This document shows, one piece after another, positions 1-11,900 of a stretch of DNA of 64,000 bases (positions are counted from its first letter, which is position 1; each line of letters opens with the position of its first letter). Origin of the DNA: Pelomyxa schiedti (taxonomy: Eukaryota > Evosea > Pelobiontida > Pelomyxidae). The notes below the pieces were generated by a model. That model ran no database searches. It saw only the letters and a program-made list of their open reading frames with translations, and had not been told where the DNA came from. The stretch covers positions 80,699-144,698 of the forward strand of contig JAHLWZ010000800.1 of the NCBI GenBank assembly GCA_020536535.1. Reading direction: 5' to 3'. Made by a program: the position numbers and the translations under genes.

Positions 1-38
1 TACATGAGGTGCCAAAATTTTTTGATAGGGTTGTAGTA

Positions 39-2373
39 TTAGGGGAGTTGGGGTGTGGTACCTGCTGTGGCTTTACAAGTCACATCTGTGGGTGTGTCAT
101 GTGTTGGAGGAGGTGAAGTACATGGTGGGGTTGGCGATGGAGTTTTACTGATCCTCTCAGGTGTTGGTGATGGTGGGGGGGTGTGTGAATGTAGTGTGAT
201 GAAGCTTCCCTCCGAACTTGTTGCTGTGGTGGCAGTGGTATTCGGTGTTGGTGATTGTGGCGGTGGTGAGGTTGACGGTGAGGGAGGGAGTGAGGAGAAG
301 GGTGCGGAGAGTGAAATCGAGGTGCTGGGTGAGCGGGGTGACAATCGGGGGCTTGGGGTGGAGTCGTGTGTTTTGGCACCAAAGAACAGCGATGCGTGTA
401 TGTCGTCTCGGGTACTGGCAGATATGTTGATCTCCTGGGTCGATTTTAGTGAAACTTTAATGCCACAACAAGTCTCTAGCACACATTTTTTGCCTCCTCG
501 TCGATATATAGAAAATACAGCCGTATAACTTCCATTTTCAATGCTATCTAAGCAACCCCATTAGTCTGTTGATAGATGAAAAAAAAAAAAAAATACTGGA
601 TCAGACTGCAGTTTGCTAAGCGCTTTCACTGCAAGTATAAACGCCAGGTCTATTTTGATTGTTGTTCTTGTGGTTATTGTAAAGAAACACGATTACTTTC
701 AGCAGCATATTCGGCCTCAAGCCACTGTTGAAATGACGCCAACAGTACGGGAGACTTCAGCAGCAACGGTAAACCTATGAGGGGCAGAACAGTAATAGTC
801 AATACATGGCAGCACTTTACCTGTGACCTTTTGATTTTTTAGGTGTGCCCACTTAGGAAGCAAGTCACTCTCAATAAGGTAAGTCGTTTCAGTCACTGCT
901 TTATCAAAGACATGTTCGGAGATTATTTTGTGGTCTGTAGAAGAGCTAGAAAGGGATGCTTTCTTTTCCAATATTCAATACTGGTGGAGGGTTGATTGAC
1001 TTACAATTATTTTGCTTGTGGATGTTCCGAAATCTACGTTTTGAATGCAGGATGCACTGTCAGAAGCCCCTAAAGGATGTATGTCATGATCCAACTTTAC
1101 ATGGAATAGCACACTTCTCTTCTTCAAAAATCCAGAACTGGCTATTCGTCGTAGGGTACCAAGTTTTGACTGTGATGTGGGCTGGGAAGGAACTTCTTGT
1201 CTAGATTTCAAGTCTCGTTCTTGCCAAGCAATAAAGGATTGCCGTACGCCATTTGCATCATCCCCAGGAGCTTTGCAACTAGTTTGTGAGTCTGGGATTT
1301 GTAATGGCAAATCACCTGGTTGAATTTTTGGAGATGATGGTGGTGTCCTTTCTGGTGTGTGATGTCCTGATGGTGTGGTGGCGGCTGAGTCTGTGGAAAC
1401 CGGAACTTCGGGGCTTTCGCTTCCAGTTTTTGATTGCTGCACCTATCTTAAAACCAAGATTGATATAAGCACATTGAGGATACCATGATGTCCTTTTTAT
1501 GCCAAAACGCAAAGGCACTTGACACTTTTTCCTCTTGGGTATGGCTAGTGAGTCCCATCAATGATGTTCCTATAACACTGTGTGTCCTCGCGTGGCGGCT
1601 CTTTGGTATTGAAACATCAATACACCAATCATCAGCTGATGTGGCTGCTGCTGTTACAATGTCACATTCACTCGAGGGGATATTGCTGCCACTTAAACCA
1701 GTATCGGTTACCACTATCACAGGGTGGGAAGCTTTCACTATGCCGGAATGTGAATGTTGCGAGAGGGAGAACTCACGAGCATAATGTGAAGGTGGAGGTG
1801 AAGTTGCAGGGGAGGTGATTCCATCCAATGGTGGAGGTGCAGACGTTCCCCTCGCAGAGCGTGGGGGAGACTTGCTGTGTGTATGGGTGTGAGAATGCCG
1901 AGAACGTGGTGTGTGAAGTGAAGTCCCTCTGTGAGATGTTTTTTAATGGTAAGTCAATAATGAGGAAAAGGTAACCCTAACCCTTCTTCCTTATCAATAC
2001 TATGTTATTTGGCTTGTGTTTGGGGAAAAAACAAAAAAAAAAAAAAGGAGAAAAGGCACACTTGCATGCACTCTCTGGTGTTAAGTGCAAGTGGGGCCGC
2101 GAATGTAAATGATGGGAAGAGACAACAGGAGACAGCGGGCCTCCAGTGGGTTTGCTGGAGTGTAAGATTTAAGTTGGATTGGTGCTCAGTAGCCTAGCCC
2201 CAAGAAAAACAAAAAAAAAAAACCACAACAAGTTGGGTGTGTTTTGTTGGGACACGGGTGTCCCAATACGGACTGGCCAAACACAAGAACTACCTCGGGA
2301 CGGGGTCTCCTTCAGAAAGTCTGAAGGGGGAGGCTGATCTGCTCAGCTGTCGTTCGTTTTCGTCGTCAGCCAT
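39..2373 (-). CDS. RGS-domain protein, probably incomplete at its C-terminal end
   Basis: Regulator of G-protein signalling: RGS domains speed GTP hydrolysis on G-alpha subunits at the membrane. About eight exons. The first ATG of the candidate opening exon is at 2373; a long Ser/Thr/Pro/His-rich, probably disordered region follows (about 1000-1930). The RGS box is spread over short exons between about 970 and 360: LLLKSPVLLASFQQWLEAEY, then ESNHLAFILAVKALSKLQSD, then YIDEEAK joined to EINISASTRDDIHASLF. These match the N-terminal two thirds of the fold and join in phase across introns at about 820, 675, 560 and 480. After that the frame runs into a Pro/Ser/Thr-rich stretch and a TAA at 39, and the last RGS helices are not visible. 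Either the true last exons lie beyond the window edge or the domain is shortened. It is head to head with the NADAR gene. The domain call is firm; the first exon and the end are not. Confidence 0.62.
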
Positions 2374-2560
2374 CGCAGAACCAACCTTTTGATTCCTCAG
2401 ATCGTTCGCAGAAAAAGAAGTGTCTGATAATTTCTCTGTGGAAGACTGACGATTCGAATCCACTTCGTCCAAATGGGTTCATGCTAGAATGGTGCCTCTG
2501 GGTTCCTTTCAGGGGTTCGCCGATCGCACCAAGTTACCTCAAAAATCAAAAAACCGACGA

Positions 2561-3161
2561 ATGGCCACCATTTATTTCTCCGAGCCTGAGGGGCAATACG
2601 CCTGCTTCTCTAATTTTTACGAGGTGGATTTCGTGCTTGACGGGAAATCATGGACTAGCACCGAGGTCAACAGCCGTTTTTTTTTGTTTCTTTCTGCTTT
2701 TACCAACAAAACCCTAAGGCTTATTTTCAAGCGCATAAATTCACAACTCCAGAGTATCAAGAGCAGGTTAGTACAATGTACTGGCAGGTTTTTTTCTCAA
2801 TTTTTCCCCAGATAAGGAGGTCAGACCCTGGCACCGCCAAAACACTGGGGTCACAAAGAAGACCAGATTACAGGAAGGACTGGGATGATGTGCGCAATGA
2901 ATACATGAAAGGGGGAATACGTGCCAAGTTCCAGCAGCACCCTGATTTGGCCGCTATCCTTCTATCTACTGGTGATTCCCCAATAGCAGGTAGCCATTTA
3001 TCTCTCTTATCCTTATGGCATTCAAACTTCACTAATTTTCATAATAATAATAAAAAGAACGTGCACCATATGATGCTTATTGGGGAGATGGACCTGATGG
3101 AAAGGGGAAAAACATGCTTGGGAAAATTTTGCAGGAACTAAGGACCGAACTGAGGGGATAA
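2561..3161 (+). CDS. NADAR-domain protein (YbiA-like N-glycosidase family)
   Basis: NADAR proteins cleave N-glycosidic bonds. Characterised members act on riboflavin-pathway intermediates (YbiA) or remove ADP-ribose from modified bases. Four exons join cleanly: MATIYFSEPEGQYACFSNFY, then TSTEAYFQAHKFTTPEYQEQ, then IRRSDPGTAKTLG through KFQQHPDLAAILLSTGDSPI, then ERAPYDAYWGDGPDGKGKN and MLGKILQELRTELRG. The family signatures E-x-Y-F-Q-A-x-K-F and W-G-D-G-x-D-G-x-G-x-N-x-L-G are both intact, so it is probably active. At about 150 residues it has the usual single-domain length. Introns lie at about 2659-2711, 2767-2811 and 2991-3059. An upstream in-frame extension exists, but this ATG gives the normal family N-terminus. 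It may also be relevant to the PARP-like giant gene at 52.9-59.8 kb. Confidence 0.88.
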
Positions 3162-3210
3162 ATAGAATTCATTTTGAGTTTGCCAAAAAAGTGGATTCTT
3201 GATTTTGACC

Positions 3211-4922
3211 TTAGTGTGAGTTCGCACTAATTCTTTGGGTTTGGGTGTCGTAGTACAGCCAGAGCTGTTTCATAAAGGAATTATTTGGGCACACAATTGG
3301 CCTTACAGTTCTCAGATACTCCAGTGCCTTGTCTGGTGCGATGTTTTGCACAGCAATGAGATAGGCACAAGCAATTGTAGCACTACGAGACACTCCTGCA
3401 AAGCAGTGAACAAGACAACTGCCGCCACTCCGAACAGCCTCACTGATGAACTCCACACAGCTGGAAAATGACTGAGCCAGCTTCCTAGCCTGTAGTTCCT
3501 TGTCTTCATCTGCAGCATTCAAGATTTTGTAGCGGAAATCTTTTGGGAAGTAATAGTCGGGCATTACGGCAGCACAATTTAAAATATGTGTTATTCCTGT
3601 TGGTGTGTTAGACGAGGCCCGAAGTTTCTGTGTACCTTTCAGTTTAAGAGAACTTTTGCAGGATGCAGCCCTTATGTTTCCAATGTAAACATTAGGGCAA
3701 AACTCCTGGGCATAACACGAAAATTGAGAATCATTGATCTGGTGAAGCTTAAATTTTCGGGGTACTCAATGGAAAGAATACCTGAGGGACATCTTGAAGG
3801 TATTTTGGGACAACTATGATTGGATTCAGTGATACATCAAGTGGGGTCATTTTCCTCAAAGCACTAATGCCACAAGATGCAAGCGTATCTTGTGGTGGAG
3901 ACTCTGTTAGGTTTGCCTCCACAAGTGGATCAAACTCGGAAATGTCGTTTGAGTGGAAACTGACAGAGGAAAGTCCTGGGAAATAAAATTAGACAAGTAA
4001 AAGAAATAGGTATTAACCAACCTTGTAATGCTAAGGTTGCAATAATCTTTGTTGGGAACACACGAAATAAATTATGTGATAAATCCAGAGTAGTCAACGA
4101 GCATAGTTGGGTGATGGTTGTTGGAAGAGTTGTTAGCTTGTTGTTTTCCAGTAATAACTGCGTCAGGTTTTTGAGCCCACAGACGTGGCTTCCAAGCACA
4201 GCAATGGTGTTGTGCGACAAGTCCAGTTCACGCAACATTGTCAAGGAGAATATCTCACTGGGCAATTCTCTCAAATGGTTTCTCTGCAGATTAAGGATTG
4301 TTATACGAGATAGGCACTTAATTGCTGACGGTGGAATTTCCGTGATAAGATTTCCAGCTAGACTCACAAACTGGACAGAGGGTGGCATGCAGCAGAAGGA
4401 TTCATTTGTAAGTCGATTGTCGTTTAATTTGAGTGTATGAAGTGCTGTGTGAGTGCGAGAAATGTCAGGAAAATGTGAAAGTGAGTTTCCCCCAAGAACA
4501 AGGGTTCTCAGGTTTGTGGCAGAAACCACAATATCACATTCAGTGAGTTCATTACAGCACGCATTGAATTCACACAGGTTTGCAGCGAATGTCCGGAGGC
4601 CCTCCAGAGAGGTTAATTCGTTTGCTTGCATATTAAGTGACGTGAGTGCAGTGAGTTGTGATAGTTCATGTGGTATGGTTTTAAACGAAGCTCCTTTGAA
4701 GTTCAAAGATTTGAGGGAAGTCATGAGCAAAACTTCTGAAGGAATAGCGCAGATATCGGAAAAGGATAGATCCACAACTTTCATAGGATCCACAGTCTTT
4801 GGTTTCTTTGGTGGTTTTGTTTTTTCTATATGAAGTTACATTATACGATTTAGGAAATAACTGGGCAGACTTTTATTTGGGCCAACAGAGGGGTGAAACT
4901 CAGAGCGAACAACAAGTGTCAT
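3211..4922 (-). CDS. Leucine-rich-repeat dual-specificity phosphatase
   Basis: Protein phosphatase with an N-terminal LRR array and a C-terminal DSP catalytic domain, an architecture known from amoebozoans and related to MAP-kinase-phosphatase-like enzymes. About eight or nine LRRs (for example LREL-DLSHNTIAVLGSHVCGL, LTTLDLSHNLFRVFPTKI) occupy 4790-4030. A linker follows, then a DSP domain starting EFCPNVYIGNIRAAS with the signature VHCFAGVSRSAT, which has the catalytic Cys and Arg spaced C-x5-R. Introns lie at about 4020 and 3780. The start is the ATG at 4922 giving MTLVVRSEFHPSVG. It is joined to the LRR exon by a tiny intron: either a 36-nt (GTTATT...ATATAG) or a 21-nt (GTATAA...ATATAG) choice keeps frame, so this edge is uncertain. 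The stop TAA is at 3211. All catalytic residues are present. Confidence 0.85.
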
Positions 4923-5182
4923 AGCCACGTTTCCTAACGCTATAAGGACTTCTTTTTAAGTGCAGGAAAAAAACCATATCCCCCGGTTCTTGTTAAACGT
5001 TCATGATAAGTAGTAAGATGGTGAGGCCCATCCTCAGTCCTGTCATGTATGAATTTCGAAAGATTGAATTAGGAAAGGAATACCGATACACAAAGAATTT
5101 CCACTTAGAATTGGAGTCATCTGGGCCTCGACTCAGGTGTATTGTTGAAAAGTTCTCCAATGTTGTATACGTTCCTGATGCA

Positions 5183-6649
5183 TCATCCACGAATACTACG
5201 GCAGCGTAATGAAAATTGGGGGTATAAAGGCTATGTTATATCTTTAGGTTAAACAGAAGCACAACCAACACTTACTTGTGATCCAGGGGCACTTTCCGAT
5301 TCCACTGTTTGCTTAAAATGGCAGGAAAGGTAACCTAAAACGGGTGAGTTCGATTTTTTAACTTCCAAGTTGCGCAGACCAGTGCATCTCCAGCTTTTGG
5401 ACAAGCAAACTAAATAGAGATCAGTAGTTACTGAAAGTAGGTGTGCAAGGACCTCATTTATTCCAAATTTTCGAGAGAAATCACATAGACTTCCAGAGAT
5501 GTAATGACTCCCGTATAACCCCCACAATTCCTTAAGTTGCTCCGTCACACTACTTTGTATTGAAGCAGTTAAAGACTCCGGAGCAACTTCAACAGCCTCA
5601 CATGTGGGTGTGGGAGGCGCTGAAACTCGATGAAGGGAAGTAAGGTCAAATGAACGCAAAGTAGAAAGAAGATCCGCCCGAGAGGTGTCCTTTCCAACTG
5701 TATTTTTGCTACTTGGTGCTGGAGTGCATTTTTGCTGAGCAGATAACATAGACAAGAGGTCTTCTGAGGCAGTGTTCAACAAAGCACAACCCAAACGTTG
5801 GGCTAGATTCAAGTTTGTTTGTTGCCCAGTTTCCACTTGCGTCTCGTTGCTGGCCGCAATTGGAATAATGATGTCATTCAAAAATGGAACCGCCACACCA
5901 CAAATCGCGTCGCTGTCAAGCAAACCCCCGCCGCAAACAGCGGAGCACACCCGGGCGCAATCTGTCCATAGAACCATACGGGGTAGAGTTGCGTGCAAGC
6001 AACCAAGCCCGTCAGCTGCCGACGCACAAGCAGCCGCATGAGTGCTGTTGGCAGAATCTAGTGCAGCGTGGTACGTACTGAAGCGGGCCAGAGATTCCCG
6101 CAGCCTTGCTCTCCTCCCCCTCACCGTGCTTGCTGCCTCATTTTCCCCGCTCCTGATCGCCGACCCCGCAGACGCGCTGGCGGCGTTCGGCAGCCCAGTT
6201 TCCTGTGCCGAAGCCGAGACGGCAGCTGCGGCCGTGGATCTTGCTGGTGCGCCTTGGACGGCGGCGGCGCCGCAGTCGGTTGGCACCGAGAGCGAGGCGC
6301 CGCGCTTTCGTGTCGGCGACGGCCGCCACAGCGGCACTACGCGACACAAGTTTGTGGTTGTGTCGCCTTCAGATCTGCCGTTGTTGCTGCACGCGCAGCA
6401 CGCGAACGAGACCCTGGACCCCATGAAGTCCAGAGAACGCTGGCATCTACCCACGACCCCGCGGTCCACATACAACCCATCGTCGTCGCCGCTCGTTGGT
6501 TCGCTAAGTATCATCTCTCTCAGCCCCTTGGTTGTTTTTTTTAGTTTCTCTTTGTTGTTTAGGAACATTTCTCCTTGAAATGTCGCATTTCCAGAACTGG
6601 AAAGCCGACCTTTCTTTGAACGGTTAATTAGACGAGTAGATCTTGTCAT
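5183..6649 (-). CDS. Unrecognised alanine-rich protein
   Basis: Long open frame of about 470 residues. The N-terminal part is basic and Ser/Thr-rich. The middle is Ala-rich and helical (RARLRESLARFSTYHAAL onward), and the C-terminal part is more globular (VTEQLKELWGLYGSHYI, GINEVLAHLLSVTTDLYLV, VLGYLSCHFKQTVE). The frame leaves through a good donor (GTAAGT, about 5273); with acceptor CATAG at about 5229 it would end at 5183. I do not recognise the family. The likely start is ATG 6649, within a TCATGA palindrome that also supplies a possible ATG for the divergent protease gene; a later ATG near 6510 is possible. GC content rises over 6000-6450. The next 260 bp (4923-5182) holds opposed short frames on both strands that I cannot assign. 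Confidence 0.5.
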
Positions 6650-8789
6650 GACTGACGGTGGTGTTGCGTCCGTGGCCACTCCGGCGACAGTACGAGGAAT
6701 GTGTTGCGAGGCACATGAATCTTTGCCACCTGTACGTATTAGTACTACGAGATTTCTTTTTTTTTTTTTCTTTTTCCAGCCTGTGGCAACACCGTCGATG
6801 GTGTCAATTTGTATTTTCTTGTTGGAACTTGTCTTTTTGTGAAATAACGACCAGTGCAGGGTTGCGTTGCAAATTTCGGAACTGGGGAATCAGGCGGGGT
6901 GGCGAAGGACAACTGGGCCGTTTTGGTTGCAGGAGAGCACTGGAAATTGGCCACTGGAGAAAGAATGATGGGAAGCAACCACTGCAGCCTGGAATGGGTT
7001 GGCTCAGCGTGCGTTTGGAATGTGATTTAGTACTCAATTGCTGATTTAAGTTGTACTTGAAGGTACGGGCAGATTGTGGACCACTATGGCAGAGACCACG
7101 TCATTGTAATAGCACAGCTGCAGGAAGTTGGCTTTCCTCTCCACACATGATTAAACCAAAAAACTTTTAACTTCTGGTTTTTCCCCAGACTATACAGTGG
7201 CTAAAGAATGCAATTGCCTCTGGATTACCACTCTTCTCCTCGACATTGTCTGTCGAAGAAAGCAAAGTGAGATGGCAGGCCAAAGTTTGTGATATAAGTA
7301 CTGGCTTTATCTCACCTTTCCAAGTTGGACAGACTATTTTACAATTGCAGAAGGTTGTATGATGATGGAGGTTCAGACTACGATGGCTTGGATGTGAATC
7401 CAGCTACGCTAATAGGAGTGCTCCTCGGCAACCCTATTAAACCTGGTACTATTTTTTCCATTAACCTCTCTTTCCAACACCCTTCCTATCTTTATAAGGG
7501 CACAGGGTTGTCCCACAATCATCACGTGGTAGCTTATTTCTTGCAATTTATTCTCATGGTTCCGATTGTACTGTTAGTGATGACCGTCAGAGAGAGATCG
7601 AAGCTACAATAATTTGTGACACTTGTGGTAGAAAACATGAGCCCAATATGCAATACGACCATTATCATTGCTCTCTTGTGTGCCCATCATTCAGTTTTCT
7701 TTCTGTAATATATTTTATAGGGAACAAGGGAATGGTATTTCCATATGCCACACCCTTCTCCTCCAAGTTTGTATGGTATACTCCTTTTTTTTCCTTCTTC
7801 AACTTATTTTACTCAAAGACCTTGGAATTTCGTTGCCAAGCCAAAGTCCCTATACGAAAGTTTTTTGGCAGCAGCTATTCCAAGTGTACCACCAGCTCAC
7901 TGCTCAAAATCCCCATCGCCCCATTATTGGCGTTATGAACTTCTGTATGAGTGGGGGGACAATCAAATTCTGGAATCGCCCCTCCTATAAGAAATATTGT
8001 AAAGTAGATTCTTGGCCTCTTTGTAATGCCTGCCGAGCCTTTTTATAATGCTGACGACTTCAAATTAGTCATCTGTTGCAGTAGCAAGGAAACAAAGTTT
8101 TCTACAACAGGAAGCTTATTTGAAGCATGGTTTCATTGCCTCTCGCGATTAATACGAGATGACACTTTAACTTTGGGAGACTTCTATGGCGAAGTGGTTT
8201 GTGTCACTCTGATCTAAGCAACCTCCAACTCTTGGCAGGAAAACACATACTGGGCTAATAATTCTGAGATTATAGTAGATACTGTATTACAACAGTGGAC
8301 GGTACCCCCTGAATTCTATGACCTAATTCAAAACTCTTTGCGCCTAATTGCAAGCAATCTTGCTCACATTGACGAAGCTCAATTGGTTTGAGCCTCCTTC
8401 TGATTTGATCAACCTAACTCGAGAGTAAAGAATTCTCTGCAAGAGTTGGTACAAAAAGCAGGCGTCACAAAACTCACAATGTGTTTACATTGCAAAAAAT
8501 TTACTGGTCAGAGAGACCAACAGGGGCTATGCTCCACATGCTTTAATGCAGCCAAGTCAGGCCAAATAACTTTCCCTACTCTGGAACCCGCTGAGGTATT
8601 ATTTACCTCCATATCATTGCCGTTCCTCACAGTAACCCACACATATTGACTCAGGCTGTTCCAGATGTGCTGGCAGTGATTAACGCAGCCAAGAACCCTG
8701 AGACTCAAGACTGTTCCCTGTGTGTACAGTATGGGGGCATTAGTCAAATACAAAACCTTCTTGTAAAAAATATCTTTGGTAACCACTAA
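6648..8789 (+). CDS. Caspase/legumain-like (clan CD) cysteine protease with zinc-ribbon-like clusters
   Basis: A putative cysteine protease assembled from about ten exons. An N-terminal strand (DNWAVLVAGEHW) and helices (YGQIVDHYGRDHVIVIAQLQ) precede a legumain-like acidic turn (RLYDDGGSDYDGLDVNP). Next come the catalytic-His strand GSLFLAIYSHGSDC and the catalytic-Cys strand HRPIIGVMNFCMSGGTIKFW, then a strand-helix unit (FICCSSKETKFSTTGSLFEA) typical of the fold's C-terminal half. Between His and Cys sits an inserted CDTCGRKHEPNMQYDHYHC cluster. The C-terminus carries MCLHCKKFTG...LCSTC and DCSLC clusters. Joins at 7440, 7665, 7770 and 7995 all keep frame; the join near 7310 is unresolved. 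The end EAVPDVLAVINAAKNPETQ...NIFGNH is followed by TAA at 8787-8789. The start could be ATG 6648 or 6699. Fold call by motif and order; substrate unknown. Confidence 0.72.
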
Positions 8790-8979
8790 TCCGTCACTAT
8801 CCCACAAAACAAGAGTGCAATAAAATGCTTGGCTTGCTATTTTTTCGTACCTACTGCTATTCTAAATTTAATTTGCTAAATTCTATTGCTCCTTCGCAAT
8901 TGCCGATCAATTAGCCCTAACGAGAGGCGAGTGACGCTGAAGGCAGTGGTGCGCGCCACTACGAAACGCAGAAACAATT

Positions 8980-11900
8980 ATGGGAATATTTAGCCTCGCT
9001 GTGTGCACTTCTCGTTCTCACAATCAAGAACCAGCAAACAAATTTGCCCCAAACCAACCTAACTGCCACGAAGAAACGCACATCGTCTCTGGGAAAAGTA
9101 GTAGACTTGAACGCAGTGAATAAAGGAGACGAAGTGAGCGTCGTTATTGATGGAGACTCGTTGGTGTATTGGGTATTCACTGAAGCTATTTTTGCTTTGG
9201 GTCCTGATTTTTGGGTCGCTGGCGGACAATATGACACGTGCGTTTGAAAATTTCCTTATTGGTTTTTTTTTGTCTTAGGGGTGAAATATAATCCAATCCT
9301 CCTTATATTGTTTGACTGAACTCAACTGACAAAGATTGCATACGATTATTACACAGTTAGTAAAAGCGTTTGCTAAAAGGAACATTCTTCTTCACGTAAT
9401 TTTCGATGGACCTGTTGTATCCTATGAAAAGGTATTACTCTGGTAGCGGTTTTTTCCAATAACACATTACCATAACAGGAGCTCACATTTAAGACACGAA
9501 GGAGCACTGAAATAAGAGCTGTTTCTAGTGTATGGCGCACTCTTCGTAATTCCATTCCTCTTCAAGCGGGATGCCCTGCAATTCCTCATTTATCAAAGGC
9601 ACTCCCTGTGTTAAGAAGAATTTCACACTTTGACACATGTTAGATGCAAATTTATTGGACCCTGAAAAGCTTAGGTGTGCCGACGTATGTTGCTCTCAGT
9701 GAAGGTGACAGAGATGTTGCACAATATTGCTTTTCGAGGTTAATTATCTTCTTGCATCTTTCCATCTTAATAAGCTAAGGCCAAAGTTACTCTATGGCGT
9801 TATTTCCCAAGTACTTTGCCCCGTTTCAAAGGTTCTCTGACAGTATTCCAGGACTCAGACTACCTTGTTTACAAAATACCCAATTACATCCCTTTTAATA
9901 GCCTGGTTTGTTCTTTCTTTCTCGTTGTATCTCCTCACTTTTTTGATAGAAATTTCATAGTTCTTCGTTGGTATGCAAAGTTATTTCTCCAAAAGAGGTT
10001 TCTGAAAATTACGGCATTCACGTTGATGTATGTAATCAACTTCCAGTGACAATTTCATGTACACCACAAAATAACAGCTACTTCCTGTTTGGGCCTGTAT
10101 GCTTGGAAATGATTACTTTGACCGAATCGCGTATGCCCTGCCCTTTGGTTTTTCTCCTTCATTGTTTATGGTTACAAGATCTCTTGGAATTGTGGGGTCA
10201 AGCCAATTTTTAGAGAAGGCCTGTCACTCTAAGAATCTACACCTCTCACAGAGAGAAATTGAAGAAATTGTTACTGCTGTTGCCAATAATTTCGCCAGTG
10301 GGCACGAAAAAGGTTATTTCAGTTTTATTTCAGACCTGTGGTCACTTGTAAATAGAGGGGTTCAAGCGCAAACTTTTTGCTGCTCTTATGCAGTACTATT
10401 ATGCCTCCAATTTGACAGTGGGAGAAAATGTTATTTCCCTCTACGAGGCGGAAGAGTGTTACCTATCCAAATGCACCCGAAGATTGCCACCAAAAACCCC
10501 TGAAACTGAAACAACACCAGTTAGTGATAGCAATGCGGTATGCGCATCCCCAGAAGGAAAAAATGTACCGTCAGAGGTGAATATTTTGCCTCAAGCTCCT
10601 TCCGAGTGCACTGTGCACTCGCAAGTAGTTGAATCCACCTCCAAGGATCAAACACCCCCAACTACTGTATCAGATTCCGCAGCTAGTCAGAGTACTGTCA
10701 CCAGTGCTCCTGTAATTTCACCATCAAAATCGAAGAAGAAAAAGTCAAAGAAAAAAAAATCAAATATGGACTTCTCATCTCACATAGACACAAAGCAGCA
10801 TGCTCCTCACATGTTGAATGTACCACACGGTAAGTGTGCACTTTCATTTACAATGTTAACATGCTGCAGAAATACTGGAAGTGCTGCCTAATACAATTTA
10901 CCTTAGAAGAACAGTTGAAGCTGCCTGCTTTCAAAGAGTATTTTGTCGTGTACTGAACCACAGTGAACATTCTCGTGTTCCCTCTCCCTGGCTTCTTACC
11001 CGACCTATAAGAAAGCGTCTTTATGGCGTGTTACTGCCACCAACTGGAAGTGTGTCCCTTAAAAAGAATATACCAATTCTCATTACAATGAAAAGAGCCG
11101 GTGGTTGAATGGTCACAGGATGCATCTGTAGAATATTCTTCTGCGTCTGTGCATCCTTATAAAGAAGTTCATGGCACACCTCTACCTCCCATTGGAGATA
11201 TTCTTGTGCTTCAGCCCACTGATTCAAAGCGCTTTTCTCTTTTTTGGTTACTGATGGGAGTCAAGTCCCCAAATGTTTCTATTCCCGGTCCACTTGATAA
11301 TGTGTGGCTCCTATGTGTATGCAGGTGTTACTATGAAAATCTGAGGAGGAAACATTTACCCTAACATGCAGTGTTCTGGTTTGTGCTATTTCATCCCTGT
11401 CGCAACCCCTTCTGTCAGAATGGGAATTTGATGCGTTGGTTTCTTATTTTGTATCACTGCATGAGTCTCCCGAGCCCTCAATTCCCATTACCAATGTCAG
11501 TAAACATGTATTTTAATTCCTCTGATGACACCTAATAGCTTCTGGTACATTTCATGGGTGACTACCAACAAAACGATACAAATCCTACCACCCTAGAAGT
11601 AGTAAGACCACCACACCTCAATGCACCTTTGAATAACAGTGATGATACAAGCAACCAGCACTATCACCACAACCCCCCATCACGCAGACACAAGAAAACC
11701 TCCACCATTCCCGTAGTTCAGCCACCCTACTTATCGTATTGCCTTACGGGGACATACCTTCCACTTCACAAGAAGTATTCACAACGCGATCAGCACCCCA
11801 CGCGGACAGTACTTACGCGAGCAGTTCACCTCCTCAATGTAGTGCAGGTCCTGTGTGACCAATGCTTAGAGATAATTCAACTGTGTTGGGCACCCACGGT

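Noticed and set aside
2440-2475. GATTCGAATCC, another T-arm-like sequence
   Set aside because: Cannot be folded into a full cloverleaf with the flanking bases.
4993-5209. Opposed small frames on both strands between the alanine-rich gene and the LRR phosphatase
   Set aside because: Each looks protein-like in part but neither has a consistent start and splice context, so no gene is called.
6042-6578. Plus-strand 178-codon frame
   Set aside because: Lies antisense to the alanine-rich minus-strand gene, has no splice structure or motif, and is explained by high GC.
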